Below are positions 8,076 through 17,015 of a stretch of DNA of 48,263 nucleotides, piece by piece. The notes under the pieces were generated by a model. That model was not told where the DNA came from and ran no database searches. It worked only from the letters and a program-made list of their open reading frames with translations. Numbering within the stretch: the stretch's first letter is position 1; the number at the start of each line of letters is the position of its first letter. Source of the stretch: Fibrobacter sp. (GTDB taxonomy: Bacteria > Fibrobacterota > Fibrobacteria > Fibrobacterales > Fibrobacteraceae); NCBI GenBank assembly GCA_017475045.1, contig JAFVGH010000122.1, positions 1 through 48,263 of the forward strand, given 5' to 3'. A program made the translations under genes and the position numbers.

Positions 8076-10550
8076 ATGGCAAAATCTTTCAAGAAAGCAG
8101 AGGAAGTGGCCGTGCTCGGAAACGACGCCGAGTCCTTCCGCAAGGCCTTTACCGACCACATCCACCACACGCTGGCCCGTAACAGCGCCACCGTGACCGA
8201 CCACGAGAAGTTCCTGGCCGTGGCATACGCCGTCCGCGACCGCCTGGTGGATCGCTGGATTAAGACTCAGGAGACTTACTACCAGAAAGACGTAAAGCGC
8301 GTCTATTACCTGTCCCTTGAATTCTTGATTGGCCGTACCCTCGGTAACTCCGTGTTGAACCTGGACGTGGAGAGTGCCGTCACTGAAGCCCTGGACGAAC
8401 TGGGCATGACTCTTGAAGAACTCCGCGAACAGGAAGTGGACGCCGGCCTCGGTAACGGCGGTCTCGGCCGCTTGGCTGCCTGCTTCCTGGACTCCATGGC
8501 AACTCTCGAACTGCCTGCCACCGGTATGGGCATCCGCTACGAATACGGTATGTTCAGCCAGAAGATCGTGAACGGCGAACAGGAAGAACAGCCGGACAAC
8601 TGGCTGCGCCTCACCAACCCGTGGGAAATCGCCCGCCCCTCCAACGCCATGAAGGTGCCGTTCTACGGCTACGTGGTCAGCTGGACCGACGAAAAGGGCA
8701 AGCTGCACAACCGCTGGGAAACCAAGGACTACGTGCTGGCCCTGCCCTACGACACCCCGATTCCGGGCTACAAGAACAACACCGTGAACAACCTGCGCCT
8801 CTGGAGCGCCAAGTCCACCGACGACTTCGGCCTCAGCTACTTCAACAACGGCGACTACATCGCCGCCGTGCAGGACATGGAACTTTCCGAGACCATCTCC
8901 AAGGTGCTCTACCCCAACGATTCTTCCATGAACGGTAAGGAACTGCGCCTCAAGCAGCAGTACTTCCTGTGCTCCGCTTCTTTGCAGGATATCATCCGCC
9001 GCTTCAAGAAGCTCCACGACAACGATTGGAAGGTGTTCCCCGAGAAGGTGGCTATCCAGCTGAACGACACCCACCCGGCCATCTCCATCGCCGAAATGAT
9101 GCGTATCTTGCTGGACATCGAAGGCCTGGAATGGGACGAGGCTTGGGAAATCGTGACCAAGACCTTCGCCTACACCAACCACACCTTGATGCCGGAAGCT
9201 CTTGAAAAGTGGCCCGTCAGCCTGTTCGAAAAGCTGCTGCCCCGCCACCTGCAGATCATTTACGAAATCAACGCCCGGTTCCTCCGCATGGTCAGCATGA
9301 AGTGGCCCGGCGACAACGACCGCCTTGCCCGCATGAGCCTTATCGAAGAAGGCGGCTGCAAGATGGTCCGCATGGCCTACCTCTCTATCGTGGGTTCCTT
9401 TGCCGTGAACGGCGTGGCCGCCCTCCACAGCGACCTTCTGAAGACCACCCTCTTCAAGGACTTCTACGAACTGTGGCCTGAAAAGTTCAACAACAAGACC
9501 AACGGTGTGACCCCCCGCCGCTGGGTCCGCAAGGCCAACCCCGCCATGTCCGAAATCATCACCAAGAAGATCGGTGACAGCTGGGTCAAGGATCTGGACG
9601 ACCTGCGCAAGCTGGAAAAGTTCGCCAAGGACGCCGCCTTCCAGAAGGAATTCATGGCCGTCAAGAAGCAGAACAAGGAACGCCTGGCCAAGTACCTGAA
9701 GGAAACCCAGGGCGTGGATGTTGACGTGAACACCTTCTTCGACGTTCAGGTCAAGCGTATCCACGAATACAAGCGCCAGCTGTTGAACATTCTCCATGCC
9801 ATTCACCTGTACATCCAGCTGAAGGACGGCAAGGAAATCATGCCCCGCACCATCATGATTGGTGGTAAGTCCGCTCCGGGTTACTGGATGGCTAAGCAGA
9901 TTATCCGCCTGGCCAACGCCGTGGCCTCTATCATCGATGCCGACCCGGTTTGCAAGGGCAAGCTCAAGATGGTGTTCCTGGAGAACTACCGCGTGTCCTT
10001 CGCCGAGAAGATCATCCCGGCTGCCGACCTGTCCGAACAGATTTCTACCGCGGGCACCGAAGCCTCGGGTACCGGCAACATGAAGTTCGCCCTCAACGGC
10101 GCACTCACCATCGGTACGCTTGACGGCGCTAACGTAGAAATGAAGGAAGAAGTGGGCGACGAGAACATCTTCATCTTCGGCCTTACCGTTGAAGAAGTCA
10201 CCGACCTGCTGGCCAAGGGCTACCGCCCCCGCGACTTCTACGAGAAGGACGACGACCTGCGTCGCGTTATCGACCTCATCGGCTCCGGCTTCTTCAGCCC
10301 CGATCGTCCGGAACTGTTCAAGCACATTGCCGACAAGTTGCTCACCCACGACCCGTACATGCTCTGCGCCGACTTCCGCAGTTACGTGGACATGCAGGCC
10401 AAGGTGGCGAAGGAATACCAGAACAAGAAGGCCTGGGCCGAGAAGGCGATCCTCAACGTGGCTCGCATGGGCAAATTCAGTTCCGACCGTACCATCAAGC
10501 AGTACGCCGAAGAAATCTGGCACGCCAAGGCCTGCAGCATCAAGCTGTAA
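8076..10550 (+). CDS. glgP: Glycogen/maltodextrin phosphorylase
   Basis: Releases glucose-1-phosphate from alpha-1,4-glucans using phosphate and pyridoxal phosphate in the cytoplasm. The length of 824 residues is typical of GT35. Visible signatures are GLGNGGLGRLAACFLDS near residue 125, QLNDTHPAI, NGVTPRRW, RIHEYKRQLLN and the PLP site EASGTGNMKFALNG, with the Schiff-base lysine at residue 670. The gene is monocistronic, with a strong terminator after it. A TAGGCT box ends 7 bases before the ATG. It probably works with the GH13 enzyme and MalQ near 44-47 kb in glycogen turnover. Confidence 0.97.
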   Translation: MAKSFKKAEEVAVLGNDAESFRKAFTDHIHHTLARNSATVTDHEKFLAVAYAVRDRLVDRWIKTQETYYQKDVKRVYYLSLEFLIGRTLGNSVLNLDVESAVTEALDELGMTLEELREQEVDAGLGNGGLGRLAACFLDSMATLELPATGMGIRYEYGMFSQKIVNGEQEEQPDNWLRLTNPWEIARPSNAMKVPFYGYVVSWTDEKGKLHNRWETKDYVLALPYDTPIPGYKNNTVNNLRLWSAKSTDDFGLSYFNNGDYIAAVQDMELSETISKVLYPNDSSMNGKELRLKQQYFLCSASLQDIIRRFKKLHDNDWKVFPEKVAIQLNDTHPAISIAEMMRILLDIEGLEWDEAWEIVTKTFAYTNHTLMPEALEKWPVSLFEKLLPRHLQIIYEINARFLRMVSMKWPGDNDRLARMSLIEEGGCKMVRMAYLSIVGSFAVNGVAALHSDLLKTTLFKDFYELWPEKFNNKTNGVTPRRWVRKANPAMSEIITKKIGDSWVKDLDDLRKLEKFAKDAAFQKEFMAVKKQNKERLAKYLKETQGVDVDVNTFFDVQVKRIHEYKRQLLNILHAIHLYIQLKDGKEIMPRTIMIGGKSAPGYWMAKQIIRLANAVASIIDADPVCKGKLKMVFLENYRVSFAEKIIPAADLSEQISTAGTEASGTGNMKFALNGALTIGTLDGANVEMKEEVGDENIFIFGLTVEEVTDLLAKGYRPRDFYEKDDDLRRVIDLIGSGFFSPDRPELFKHIADKLLTHDPYMLCADFRSYVDMQAKVAKEYQNKKAWAEKAILNVARMGKFSSDRTIKQYAEEIWHAKACSIKL

Positions 10551-10571
10551 TTAGCCCGTTTGTCAAGTATC

Positions 10572-10603
10572 AAAAATCCCGCGAGCAATCGCGGGATTTT
10601 TTC
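10572..10603 (+). terminator. Rho-independent terminator after glgP
   Basis: The 9-bp arms ATCCCGCGA and TCGCGGGAT, with a GCAA tetraloop, are followed by six T. It lies 22 bases after the glgP stop. The reverse strand also has an A/T flank, so it may also serve the convergent ATPase gene. Confidence 0.92.
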
Positions 10604-10620
10604 ATTTGTAACACGCGAGA

Positions 10621-11901
10621 CTATCTATTCAACATCCAATCGATTGCAGAACTAACATGAATCGTTTTCCCGCCGACTTCAACATCCCTTGATTCATCGT
10701 AGGTAACTAGAGTAAGATTATCACACTTCAACTTTTCCGAAGCCGACACTAATGCTGACGTCTCTCGTCTAAAGGTTTTCGCATCGTTAATATCGTACGA
10801 AACCTGTACAAGTTCTACGGCATTCCCCTGACTACAGACAACAAAGTCGACTTCTTTAGATAAAGTCGAAGGTTTGTAATAATAGATATCATTGAAATTC
10901 CTGGAAGAACGCCTCAATAATTCAAGGTAAACAGCATTTTCCAGCCGCCATCCCATATTTTGCGACAACAGGGATTCATCCCTATTTGCTATGAATCCCG
11001 TATCAACGGCATAACTTTTTTGATTGCGGATACGTTCCTTACTCTTGAAGGAATGCTTTTTCAACAAGCCAATCAAAAACGCTTGCTTTAGATAATCCAC
11101 ATACTTAGCTACCGTTATCGAACTCCCTAAGCCGAACAGTTCCGCAATATCCTTGTAGTTGACTTCTTGGCAGTTGTTGTTCAGCAGATGATTTGCGATA
11201 TTCTGCAACACCTCAGCATTCCTTATTCTGAAGCGTTGCTTAATATCCTTTTTGATTATAGATTCCAAAAGACTTTGAACATAGGAACGCTTATTGCGGA
11301 TATGGAGCAGTTCAGGGAACCCACCATCCAAAAGATAGTCCTTGAATGCCATTTTCCTCTCAGCATCGGCCTTTGTCGTAATGTTGTCAGTATCAACCTT
11401 ACGGAACGTACAGAATTCAGCAAACGAAAACGGATATAGGCGAATTTCGTTATAGCGACCCGTCAGGTGCGTCGCCAACTCGCTACTCAGCAGTTTGGCG
11501 TTCGAACCCGTGACAAAAACATTCATTCCCTGACGTAAGAGACGGTTCACAAAAAGGTGCCAACCGTCTATATTTTGAATTTCATCAAGAAAAACATACT
11601 TGACATCCAATCCGTAAATCTGATAAACGCAAGAAAGCAAAGTATTAAGATCATCACTCTTAAGAGAATACAAGCGATCGTCATCCAAGTTCACATAGGC
11701 ATAGGGAATACTTCTCCCCTTTAAGACCTTATGGCATAATGTGGACTTTCCACTACGACGCACCCCGATAACAACCTGGGCTAAATTGGAATCGAATTCA
11801 AACAGGGATTCCTCATACCTTGGAACAAGGGCCAAAACATCCATATTCCGGATTTCTTCTTTTTGTTCCGCCAGGACCTGTAAAATGACCTTTTCATCCA
11901 T
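10621..11901 (-). CDS. AAA family ATPase with DUF4143-type C-terminus
   Basis: The 426-residue protein has a Walker A GVRRSGKS at residues 46-53, a Walker B FLDEIQN with D106/E107, and a sensor-like VTGSNAKLLSSELATHLTGRY, the arrangement of AAA_14 ATPases. The C-terminal third (about 215-426) matches DUF4143 architecture: a helical/winged-helix part around DIAELFGLGSSITVAKYVDYL, then a nuclease-fold-like end with EVDFVV and ELVQVSYDI. The biochemical role of this family is not settled. The gene is A+T-rich relative to glgP. Its ATG has GGAGA upstream, and a 32-bp tandem repeat array covers its promoter. It faces glgP. Confidence 0.88.
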   Translation of the reverse strand: MDEKVILQVLAEQKEEIRNMDVLALVPRYEESLFEFDSNLAQVVIGVRRSGKSTLCHKVLKGRSIPYAYVNLDDDRLYSLKSDDLNTLLSCVYQIYGLDVKYVFLDEIQNIDGWHLFVNRLLRQGMNVFVTGSNAKLLSSELATHLTGRYNEIRLYPFSFAEFCTFRKVDTDNITTKADAERKMAFKDYLLDGGFPELLHIRNKRSYVQSLLESIIKKDIKQRFRIRNAEVLQNIANHLLNNNCQEVNYKDIAELFGLGSSITVAKYVDYLKQAFLIGLLKKHSFKSKERIRNQKSYAVDTGFIANRDESLLSQNMGWRLENAVYLELLRRSSRNFNDIYYYKPSTLSKEVDFVVCSQGNAVELVQVSYDINDAKTFRRETSALVSASEKLKCDNLTLVTYDESRDVEVGGKTIHVSSAIDWMLNR

Positions 11902-11916
11902 AAAAAGTCTCCAAAC

Positions 11917-12044
11917 TGTACTAAAATATAGATTTTTAAAACATAAAATGTGCTAAAATATAAATTTTTACCAAAAATAATGTGCTAAAATATAAGTTTT
12001 AACCATATGAAATGTGCTAAAATGCGCCTTTTATACTTTCCTAG
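11917..12044. repeat. Four tandem 32-bp repeats over the ATPase promoter
   Basis: Units start at 11917, 11949, 11981 and 12013, exactly 32 bases apart. Each begins TGTGCTAAAATATA (first unit TGTACTAAAATATA, fourth TGTGCTAAAATGCG), and the rest is A+T-rich and drifts. Read toward the ATPase gene, each core is TATATTTTAGCACA, so units 1-3 each carry a -10-like box. Unit 1 lies 16-30 bases before the ATG and is the likely promoter. This fills most of the 310-base gap between the ATPase and HNH-like genes. Confidence 0.9.
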
Positions 12045-12084
12045 GGGAAATTTTGCCGTTTCAGCACACTTTTCTAGGGGAAAA
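12037..12084. promoter_or_regulatory. Two copies of a palindromic CTAGGGGA site
   Basis: TTTCCTAGGGGAAA (12037-12050) and TTTTCTAGGGGAAAA (12070-12084) are each near-palindromic and about 33 bases apart, adjoining the tandem repeats. They could be operators for the divergent ATPase and HNH-like genes. That is inference from symmetry and position only. Confidence 0.5.
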
Positions 12085-12211
12085 CGCTAAAATCCCGCTT
12101 TTTTGCAATTTTCGGGGTAACCCCTTTCTGTTTTCTTTATATATATTTCTAGTGACATATTGAATTAGAGTAGTACTCTTGTTCCCGTTGTAAAAAGACA
12201 GGAAAAATATT

Positions 12212-12646
12212 ATGGCTATTTTCGAAGGAACTTTAAAAGAATTTAATTATTACGTAGGTCCATTCGCACGCAACATAATACAGCAACTAACAAAAAAATC
12301 AAAAAAAGGGAAATGCTGCGAAATGTGCAAGAAAAAAGATGTTGTATTGCAAGCCGCACATATTCATGGTGAAGAAAGGGTTCAAGTCATAGAAAAAATA
12401 CTAAATGATTTTTACAAGTGTAACAACGGTAATTATAAAGTTGACCTAGAAGAATTCTTGGAAAAATTCAGGCAATTCCATTTACCCATTGAAAACCATT
12501 TCAAATTTCTTTGCGAACCATGTCACCAAAAATATGATTTAAGAAGTAGAATATCCGACATTGAGAAGGTCAAAGTATATTTGAACAGTCTCTCTCCAGA
12601 GAAAAGAAAAAATTTTCTTCAAGAAATGGGATTGGCTGAAATATAA
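12212..12646 (+). CDS. Small HNH-like zinc protein, putative nuclease
   Basis: The 144-residue protein has a CxxC pair at C36/C39, then LQAAHIHGEER with H50 and H52, and a second pair LCEPCHQKYD with C101, C104 and H105. This order (CxxC, AHxxG, CxxCH) resembles zinc-stabilised HNH endonucleases, although a roughly 45-residue insert separates the halves and a canonical central N is not obvious. Nuclease activity is inferred. The gene is strongly A+T-rich, with AAA favoured over AAG for lysine, unlike the flanking core genes, so it is probably acquired. AGGAAAA precedes the ATG. A TATATATATTTC stretch at 12138-12149 may be its -10. No partner gene is obvious apart from the next gene. Confidence 0.7.
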   Translation: MAIFEGTLKEFNYYVGPFARNIIQQLTKKSKKGKCCEMCKKKDVVLQAAHIHGEERVQVIEKILNDFYKCNNGNYKVDLEEFLEKFRQFHLPIENHFKFLCEPCHQKYDLRSRISDIEKVKVYLNSLSPEKRKNFLQEMGLAEI

Positions 12647-12721
12647 TTTCTCATTTTTCATCACGAAATTAAGCCTATTTGTAATACTTAGAAAAACATC
12701 ATTTCAAGAAAAAAGTAGCAA

Positions 12722-12738
12722 TTGTCAAATTATGACAA
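12722..12738. promoter_or_regulatory. Palindromic operator-like site
   Basis: TTGTCA-N5-TGACAA is a perfect 6-bp inverted repeat 11 bases upstream of a TATATT box (12750-12755) that precedes the 12794 gene. It may be a repressor or activator site. Nothing in the window identifies the binding protein. Confidence 0.45.
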
Positions 12739-12793
12739 CTGCATGAATGTATATTTACCATAAAGAGTTCCACTTTGACATGGAGGATTCTTT

Positions 12794-13795
12794 ATGAACG
12801 CAAACGACCACGAATTTCACGAAGAGTCCTCTCGTATCAAAATCAATCAGTTTGCCAAAGCACTTGACAAATTTGGCGGAAGCAAAGGCGTAGAAAAGAT
12901 TTTATCCGAATCTATTCATGAACATAATAAAAACAAAAATTATCGAAAGGCACTTGACCTAATTCAGCCCCTGTTTGACATCGTAAGGGATTGTCCTTTG
13001 CAATCAGATGAATCAATCAAGTATGTTTCCATATCAAGAAGATTCGAATGGGACATATATCAGCATTATTTCCCAACATCACCCAATCAAAAGGTAAAGA
13101 ACATTGATTCCATCTGCCCCATAAATTTCATACTTCGCCAATACGCACTCGCAGCATTGGAATTAGGGGACACATCTACTGCATTAAGCACAATAAGCAT
13201 GGGGATAAGATGGAATCCCGTATATGCACCATACGGATTAATGCTTGCGATGTCACACAGCGATGAAAAAGAATGGGATAAGTTGCTAGAAGATCTCGTT
13301 TTCTACATTAAGTACGCTTACACTACACAAGACCTTATCAACTGCTTTACATTTTTACGACTTTACTTTATAAAGCAGAAAATGCCCGAAGAAGCACTGT
13401 ATTGTAGTTATATGCGGGCCGATTACACTGGCGATGATAGCATATTGGGAAATATCGCAGATGATACAACCACATTTTTAAAAATGCCCAATGTTGATAA
13501 AAACAATCTCACTCGTAAAATAATGACAGAACGTTTCAAGAAATACAGCATTACACTAGGATTCAATCCTGTTATTATTGCAATTGCAAAATCGCATCTC
13601 GAAGAAGCATGCCTTGCAGAAGACAAAAAATCGGCCGAATATTATTCATCTATCTTGTCGGGACTTCAAACAAGACAAGAAAGAACTAATGCCTATGTGC
13701 GACGGCAATTTATTGAACATTCCCAAAAACATCCGAATTACGCACTAAAAATATCTAACGGCGATTCAGATATATTGCAACTTTTTCTAAGCTAA
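12794..13795 (+). CDS. Helical (TPR-like) protein of unknown function
   Basis: The 333-residue protein is predicted soluble. There is no signal peptide and no membrane segment. Several helix pairs resemble degenerate tetratricopeptide repeats, for example YALAALELGDTSTALSTIS followed by NPVYAPYGLMLAM, and KMPEEALYCSYM. I recognise no catalytic motif. It is A+T-rich like its upstream HNH-like neighbour and differs in base use from the next core gene, so both probably belong to one acquired island. GGAGG lies just before the ATG region. The 3' end overlaps the convergent oxidoreductase gene by 4 bases. Such repeat proteins are often scaffolds or sensors, but no role can be assigned. Confidence 0.7.
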   Translation: MNANDHEFHEESSRIKINQFAKALDKFGGSKGVEKILSESIHEHNKNKNYRKALDLIQPLFDIVRDCPLQSDESIKYVSISRRFEWDIYQHYFPTSPNQKVKNIDSICPINFILRQYALAALELGDTSTALSTISMGIRWNPVYAPYGLMLAMSHSDEKEWDKLLEDLVFYIKYAYTTQDLINCFTFLRLYFIKQKMPEEALYCSYMRADYTGDDSILGNIADDTTTFLKMPNVDKNNLTRKIMTERFKKYSITLGFNPVIIAIAKSHLEEACLAEDKKSAEYYSSILSGLQTRQERTNAYVRRQFIEHSQKHPNYALKISNGDSDILQLFLS

Positions 13796-14688
13796 CCACC
13801 GCACATCCGAACGCAATCGGCGGCGTTTTGGGCGGCGCGGCGGCCCCAGTCTGTACAGGCCCCAGCCAAAAGTTTCAAGAAGAATCGGTGTTCGTTGTCC
13901 AGGGAATCGGGCACGTGGGCAATTTCGCCTTCCGGCGTGTACCGGGCAAGGCTTACCGTATATCTTGACTTGGGGAACTCCACGGCGATTTCCCGCATGT
14001 CGCAATTGCTCTTGCGGTTCACGTAAAAGTCGGCGATGACGCCCCGGTATTCTCCCGAGGCTACCCGGAGCCGCATCATAGCGGAATCGAATTCGGCCTC
14101 GTCATTGGACGCCTTCTTGCCCGTCTTGAGCCATTCTAGTTTCACGTCTTCTGCACGGAACATGGTAAGGAACATGCTCAGGTCGTGAACCAGCAAATCC
14201 AGCATCACGTTCACATCGCGGCAGCGGCTAGAATACCGATGTTCGCGCCTGAAATCCAGACGCACCCCTGCCCCACCCTCGTTGTTCGCCATCCGGGCGT
14301 TCAGTTCGGCGACAAAGTGCTTGCGGAAGTTGAGGAAGATGGGATTGAAACATTCCGATTGAGCCACAAACAGGGTAGTTCCCGAGGCAGCGGCCAAGTC
14401 CACCAGCTCCTGGGCCTGTTCGGCCGTGGTGGCCAAGGGCTTTTCTACAAAGACGGGGATATGTCTTTCCAAGAAGAATTTCGCGTAATCGTAGTGGGTC
14501 GTTGCCGGGGACGCAATGACCGCAAAATCCACCCCCGCCTCGCCCGCATTTTCAAGATTTAGTTTATCTACAATCCCGTCAAATTCAGTTTGAGTGTCAG
14601 CCACAGCCACAAATTCTACACCGCACAGTTCGAAACGGCGGCGATGGCGCTCGCCCATTGTCCCGTTGCCTACAAGTACTGCCTTCAT
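13792..14688 (-). CDS. Gfo/Idh/MocA family oxidoreductase
   Basis: NAD(P)-dependent sugar-type dehydrogenase of 298 residues. I use the ATG at 14688 (MKAVLVGNGTMGERH) because it gives the Rossmann start directly and AAGGT precedes it; the frame upstream is antisense-like sequence. Family marks are GNGTMGERH, FAVIASPATTHYDYA, the EKPLATT motif with its catalytic-type lysine near residue 88, and DLLVHDLSMFLTMF with the conserved histidine. The gene begins 4 bases after the cation-efflux gene stop, so they are co-transcribed. The substrate is unknown; inositol, glucose or UDP-sugar dehydrogenases are all possible. Confidence 0.88.
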   Translation of the reverse strand: MKAVLVGNGTMGERHRRRFELCGVEFVAVADTQTEFDGIVDKLNLENAGEAGVDFAVIASPATTHYDYAKFFLERHIPVFVEKPLATTAEQAQELVDLAAASGTTLFVAQSECFNPIFLNFRKHFVAELNARMANNEGGAGVRLDFRREHRYSSRCRDVNVMLDLLVHDLSMFLTMFRAEDVKLEWLKTGKKASNDEAEFDSAMMRLRVASGEYRGVIADFYVNRKSNCDMREIAVEFPKSRYTVSLARYTPEGEIAHVPDSLDNEHRFFLKLLAGACTDWGRRAAQNAADCVRMCGG

Positions 14689-14692
14689 GACC

Positions 14693-15607
14693 TTACTCGA
14701 CCTTCTTGTTTGCACGCTTAGGGTCGTAGGGGTCCACGTGCACCAAGGCATCCACCACGTTCTCGTCGGCCTGGATCAGCAGTTGCTCCACCTCTTCGGC
14801 CACGTCATGGGCCTCCATCAGACTCATCTGGGCATCCACCACGATATGCAGGTCCACATGCAGGTCGCTCCCCACATAACGGGTACGGAACCCATGGACG
14901 CTCATCACCTTCTCATGCCCGAGGGCGATTTCCAGAAGTTTCTTGGCCACCTTTTCGTCGGCCCCCTGGTCCACCAGCTGCTTTGCCCCCGGAGAGGCAA
15001 TCTCGTAGGCCGAACGCAACACGAAGAAGGCCACAATCAGGGCGCCCACCGCATCGGCAAACCAGAGCTGCGGAAACACTAGCGAGATGACCACCGCGAT
15101 AAGCACCGGAATAGAACTGAAGGCGTCGCTCCGATGGTGCCAGGCGTTGGCCTCCAGAGCCTGGCTCCGGATCTTGCGCCCTTCGGCGCGGGTATAGTGG
15201 AAAAGAATCTCCTTCACCACAATGGATGCAAAAGCCATAATGGCCGCCAGAAGTTCGGGGTGCTTGCCCTCCCCAGACAAAAGCGATATGATGGCCCCGT
15301 AGCCAAGGCCCACGCCTACCGCCGCTACCGAAATCCCAATACCCATGGTCACCAGGGTCTCGAAACGTCTGTGACCGTAGGGGTGTTCCGCGTCAGGCGG
15401 CATATTCCAGAAATGACTGCCCACAATGACCGCAATGTCGGTCACAAAATCCGATGCGCTGTGGATAGCGTCTGCCACTAGGGCCTGGGAACCCCCAAGC
15501 ACGCCGCCTGCGAATTTGCCGAGAGTCAGGACAACATTCCAGGCAAGCCCCACCCAGGTTACACGGCGGACTTCGCCGCCATCATCTTTCTTTACGACAC
15601 GAGTCAT
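14693..15607 (-). CDS. Cation diffusion facilitator (CDF) family transporter
   Basis: Inner-membrane divalent metal/proton antiporter of 304 residues. Metal-site residues typical of the family are visible in AIHSASDFVTD in TM2 and HHRSDAFSS in TM5, plus the HPYGHRRFETL loop. About six membrane segments are followed by a cytoplasmic C-terminal domain with HGFRTRYVGSDLHVDLHIVVD, the dimerising ferredoxin-like fold. Zn(II) or Fe(II) export is likely, but the HxxxD/HxxxD set does not decide the metal. It is first in a two-gene run with the Gfo/Idh gene. A TATATT box lies 14 bases before the ATG. Confidence 0.92.
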   Translation of the reverse strand: MTRVVKKDDGGEVRRVTWVGLAWNVVLTLGKFAGGVLGGSQALVADAIHSASDFVTDIAVIVGSHFWNMPPDAEHPYGHRRFETLVTMGIGISVAAVGVGLGYGAIISLLSGEGKHPELLAAIMAFASIVVKEILFHYTRAEGRKIRSQALEANAWHHRSDAFSSIPVLIAVVISLVFPQLWFADAVGALIVAFFVLRSAYEIASPGAKQLVDQGADEKVAKKLLEIALGHEKVMSVHGFRTRYVGSDLHVDLHIVVDAQMSLMEAHDVAEEVEQLLIQADENVVDALVHVDPYDPKRANKKVE

Positions 15608-15714
15608 AGTTAGTGGCTAGCAATATAACAAATAGAAAAGGCAACCGAAAGCGGTTCTCGCGCATCCAAGTTTCTGTAAGACTCAGTAATACTTTTTATT
15701 TTTGTCCTGAACCA

Positions 15715-16971
15715 ATGAAGAAACTGCTGAAAATACTCATTGTACTTCTTGTGCTCGCGGCTATCGCCGTGGGCGTCAAGTTCTTTTTCTTCAAGAAGGC
15801 CGGAGCTGCCGAAGTAGGCGTTCCCGTCAGCGCTCCAGTCCAGAAGCTCACCCTTTCTACCGTCATTTCGGCCACCGGCACCCTGGAACCCGTGGACCAG
15901 GTAGAAGTGGGCACCCAGGTTTCCGGCGACATCGCCGAAATTTTCGTGGACTTCAATTCCAAAGTCAAAAAGGGCCAGGTCATCGCGGAACTGGACAAGT
16001 CCAAGCTGCAGTCCACCCTGAACCAGGCAGAAATCGCCCTCCATTCCGCCGAAATCGACTACCAGTACAAAGCCAACACCTACCAGAGAATTTTGGCACT
16101 GTCTCAGTCCAACAGCGCCAGCGCCGTGGACCTAGAGCAGGCCGAATACAACATGAACGCCGCCAAGTACGCCCTGGAGCGCAGCCAGAACGACGTGGCC
16201 CAGGCCAAGTTGAACCTGAGCTACGCCACCATCAAGAGCCCCATCGACGGCGTGGTGCTGAAGCGGGCCGTAGATGTAGGCCAGACCGTAGCCGCCTCCA
16301 TGAGCACGCCCACCCTGTTCGTCATCGCGAAAGACCTGAAGCAGATGAAGGTCATGGCCGACGTAGATGAAGCGGACATCGGCTCGGTGAAAAAAGGCCA
16401 GAAGGTCACCTTCACCGTAGATGCCTTCCAGAACGAAACCTTTACGGGCAAGGTGCAAGAAGTCCGCCTGAGCCCCACCACCACAAGCAACGTGGTCACC
16501 TACACGGTGGTCATCAACGCCAAGAACCCGAAACTCAAGCTTCTACCCGGCATGACGGCCACCTGCACCATCGTCACCAAAGAAGTGAAAAACGCCCTCA
16601 CCATTCCGGTAAAGGCTCTGAAATTCTCCCCTGCCACAGGAACCACCTTTGCTAAGCCAGAGAACCTGCCGCCACCGCCAGATGCGGCCGCAGGCGGATT
16701 CCCAGGAGCCTCGCAAAAAGGCGCAAAGAAAGGGACAAACCGCCCGCCTAAACAGGACGGCGACAAAGTCTGGATAAACCTGAACGGCAAACTGGTCCCC
16801 CACCCCGTAACCATCGGTATGAACGACGGCGTGAACGTGCAAATCCTTGCAGGCCTGGAGCTGGGCGATTCCGTGGTGGTTGGCCAAGAAGTCCTGTCCC
16901 GCACAGAAGCCGGCAAAACCAGCGGCGGCAGCCCCTTCATGCCTGGGCCGCCGGGTAAGCGGAAAAAATAA
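15715..16971 (+). CDS. HlyD/MacA-type periplasmic adaptor protein
   Basis: Membrane-fusion subunit of a tripartite efflux or secretion system, 418 residues. I chose the ATG at 15715 (MKKLLKILIV) because it begins with a membrane anchor; the longer frame adds an unlikely polar leader. After the anchor come the lipoyl-like half VEVGTQVSGDIAEIFVDFNSK, a coiled coil at about 95-190 rich in Ala/Gln/Glu, the second lipoyl half ATIKSPIDGVVLKR, a beta-barrel, and an insert rich in Pro/Gly/Lys (about 315-350). No MacB-like ABC transporter or TolC-like channel follows, and the next gene is transketolase on the other strand. A TATTTT box ends 12 bases upstream. Confidence 0.88.
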   Translation: MKKLLKILIVLLVLAAIAVGVKFFFFKKAGAAEVGVPVSAPVQKLTLSTVISATGTLEPVDQVEVGTQVSGDIAEIFVDFNSKVKKGQVIAELDKSKLQSTLNQAEIALHSAEIDYQYKANTYQRILALSQSNSASAVDLEQAEYNMNAAKYALERSQNDVAQAKLNLSYATIKSPIDGVVLKRAVDVGQTVAASMSTPTLFVIAKDLKQMKVMADVDEADIGSVKKGQKVTFTVDAFQNETFTGKVQEVRLSPTTTSNVVTYTVVINAKNPKLKLLPGMTATCTIVTKEVKNALTIPVKALKFSPATGTTFAKPENLPPPPDAAAGGFPGASQKGAKKGTNRPPKQDGDKVWINLNGKLVPHPVTIGMNDGVNVQILAGLELGDSVVVGQEVLSRTEAGKTSGGSPFMPGPPGKRKK

Positions 16972-16980
16972 TCGCCCATT

Positions 16981-17005
16981 GTCATTCCTGGCTTGACCAG
17001 GAATC
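16981..17005. repeat. GTCAT-headed palindrome
   Basis: GTC precedes the perfect 8-bp arms ATTCCTGG and CCAGGAAT, with loop CTTGA. It lies directly after the adaptor gene and lacks a T-run, so it is not a classic terminator. The form resembles intergenic palindromes seen repeatedly in bacterial genomes (from memory, not searched). Confidence 0.65.
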
Positions 17006-17015
17006 GCCAGACATG

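Noticed and set aside
7980..10523. 847-residue open frame antisense to glgP
   Set aside because: It is a mirror of the biased codon use of glgP. It has no motif or start signals, and glgP is certain.
11917..12044. CRISPR array
   Set aside because: Units are contiguous 32-bp tandem repeats with no distinct spacers, and there are no cas genes.
16132..16887. Antisense open frames within the adaptor gene
   Set aside because: Shadow frames of a high-GC third-position gene.
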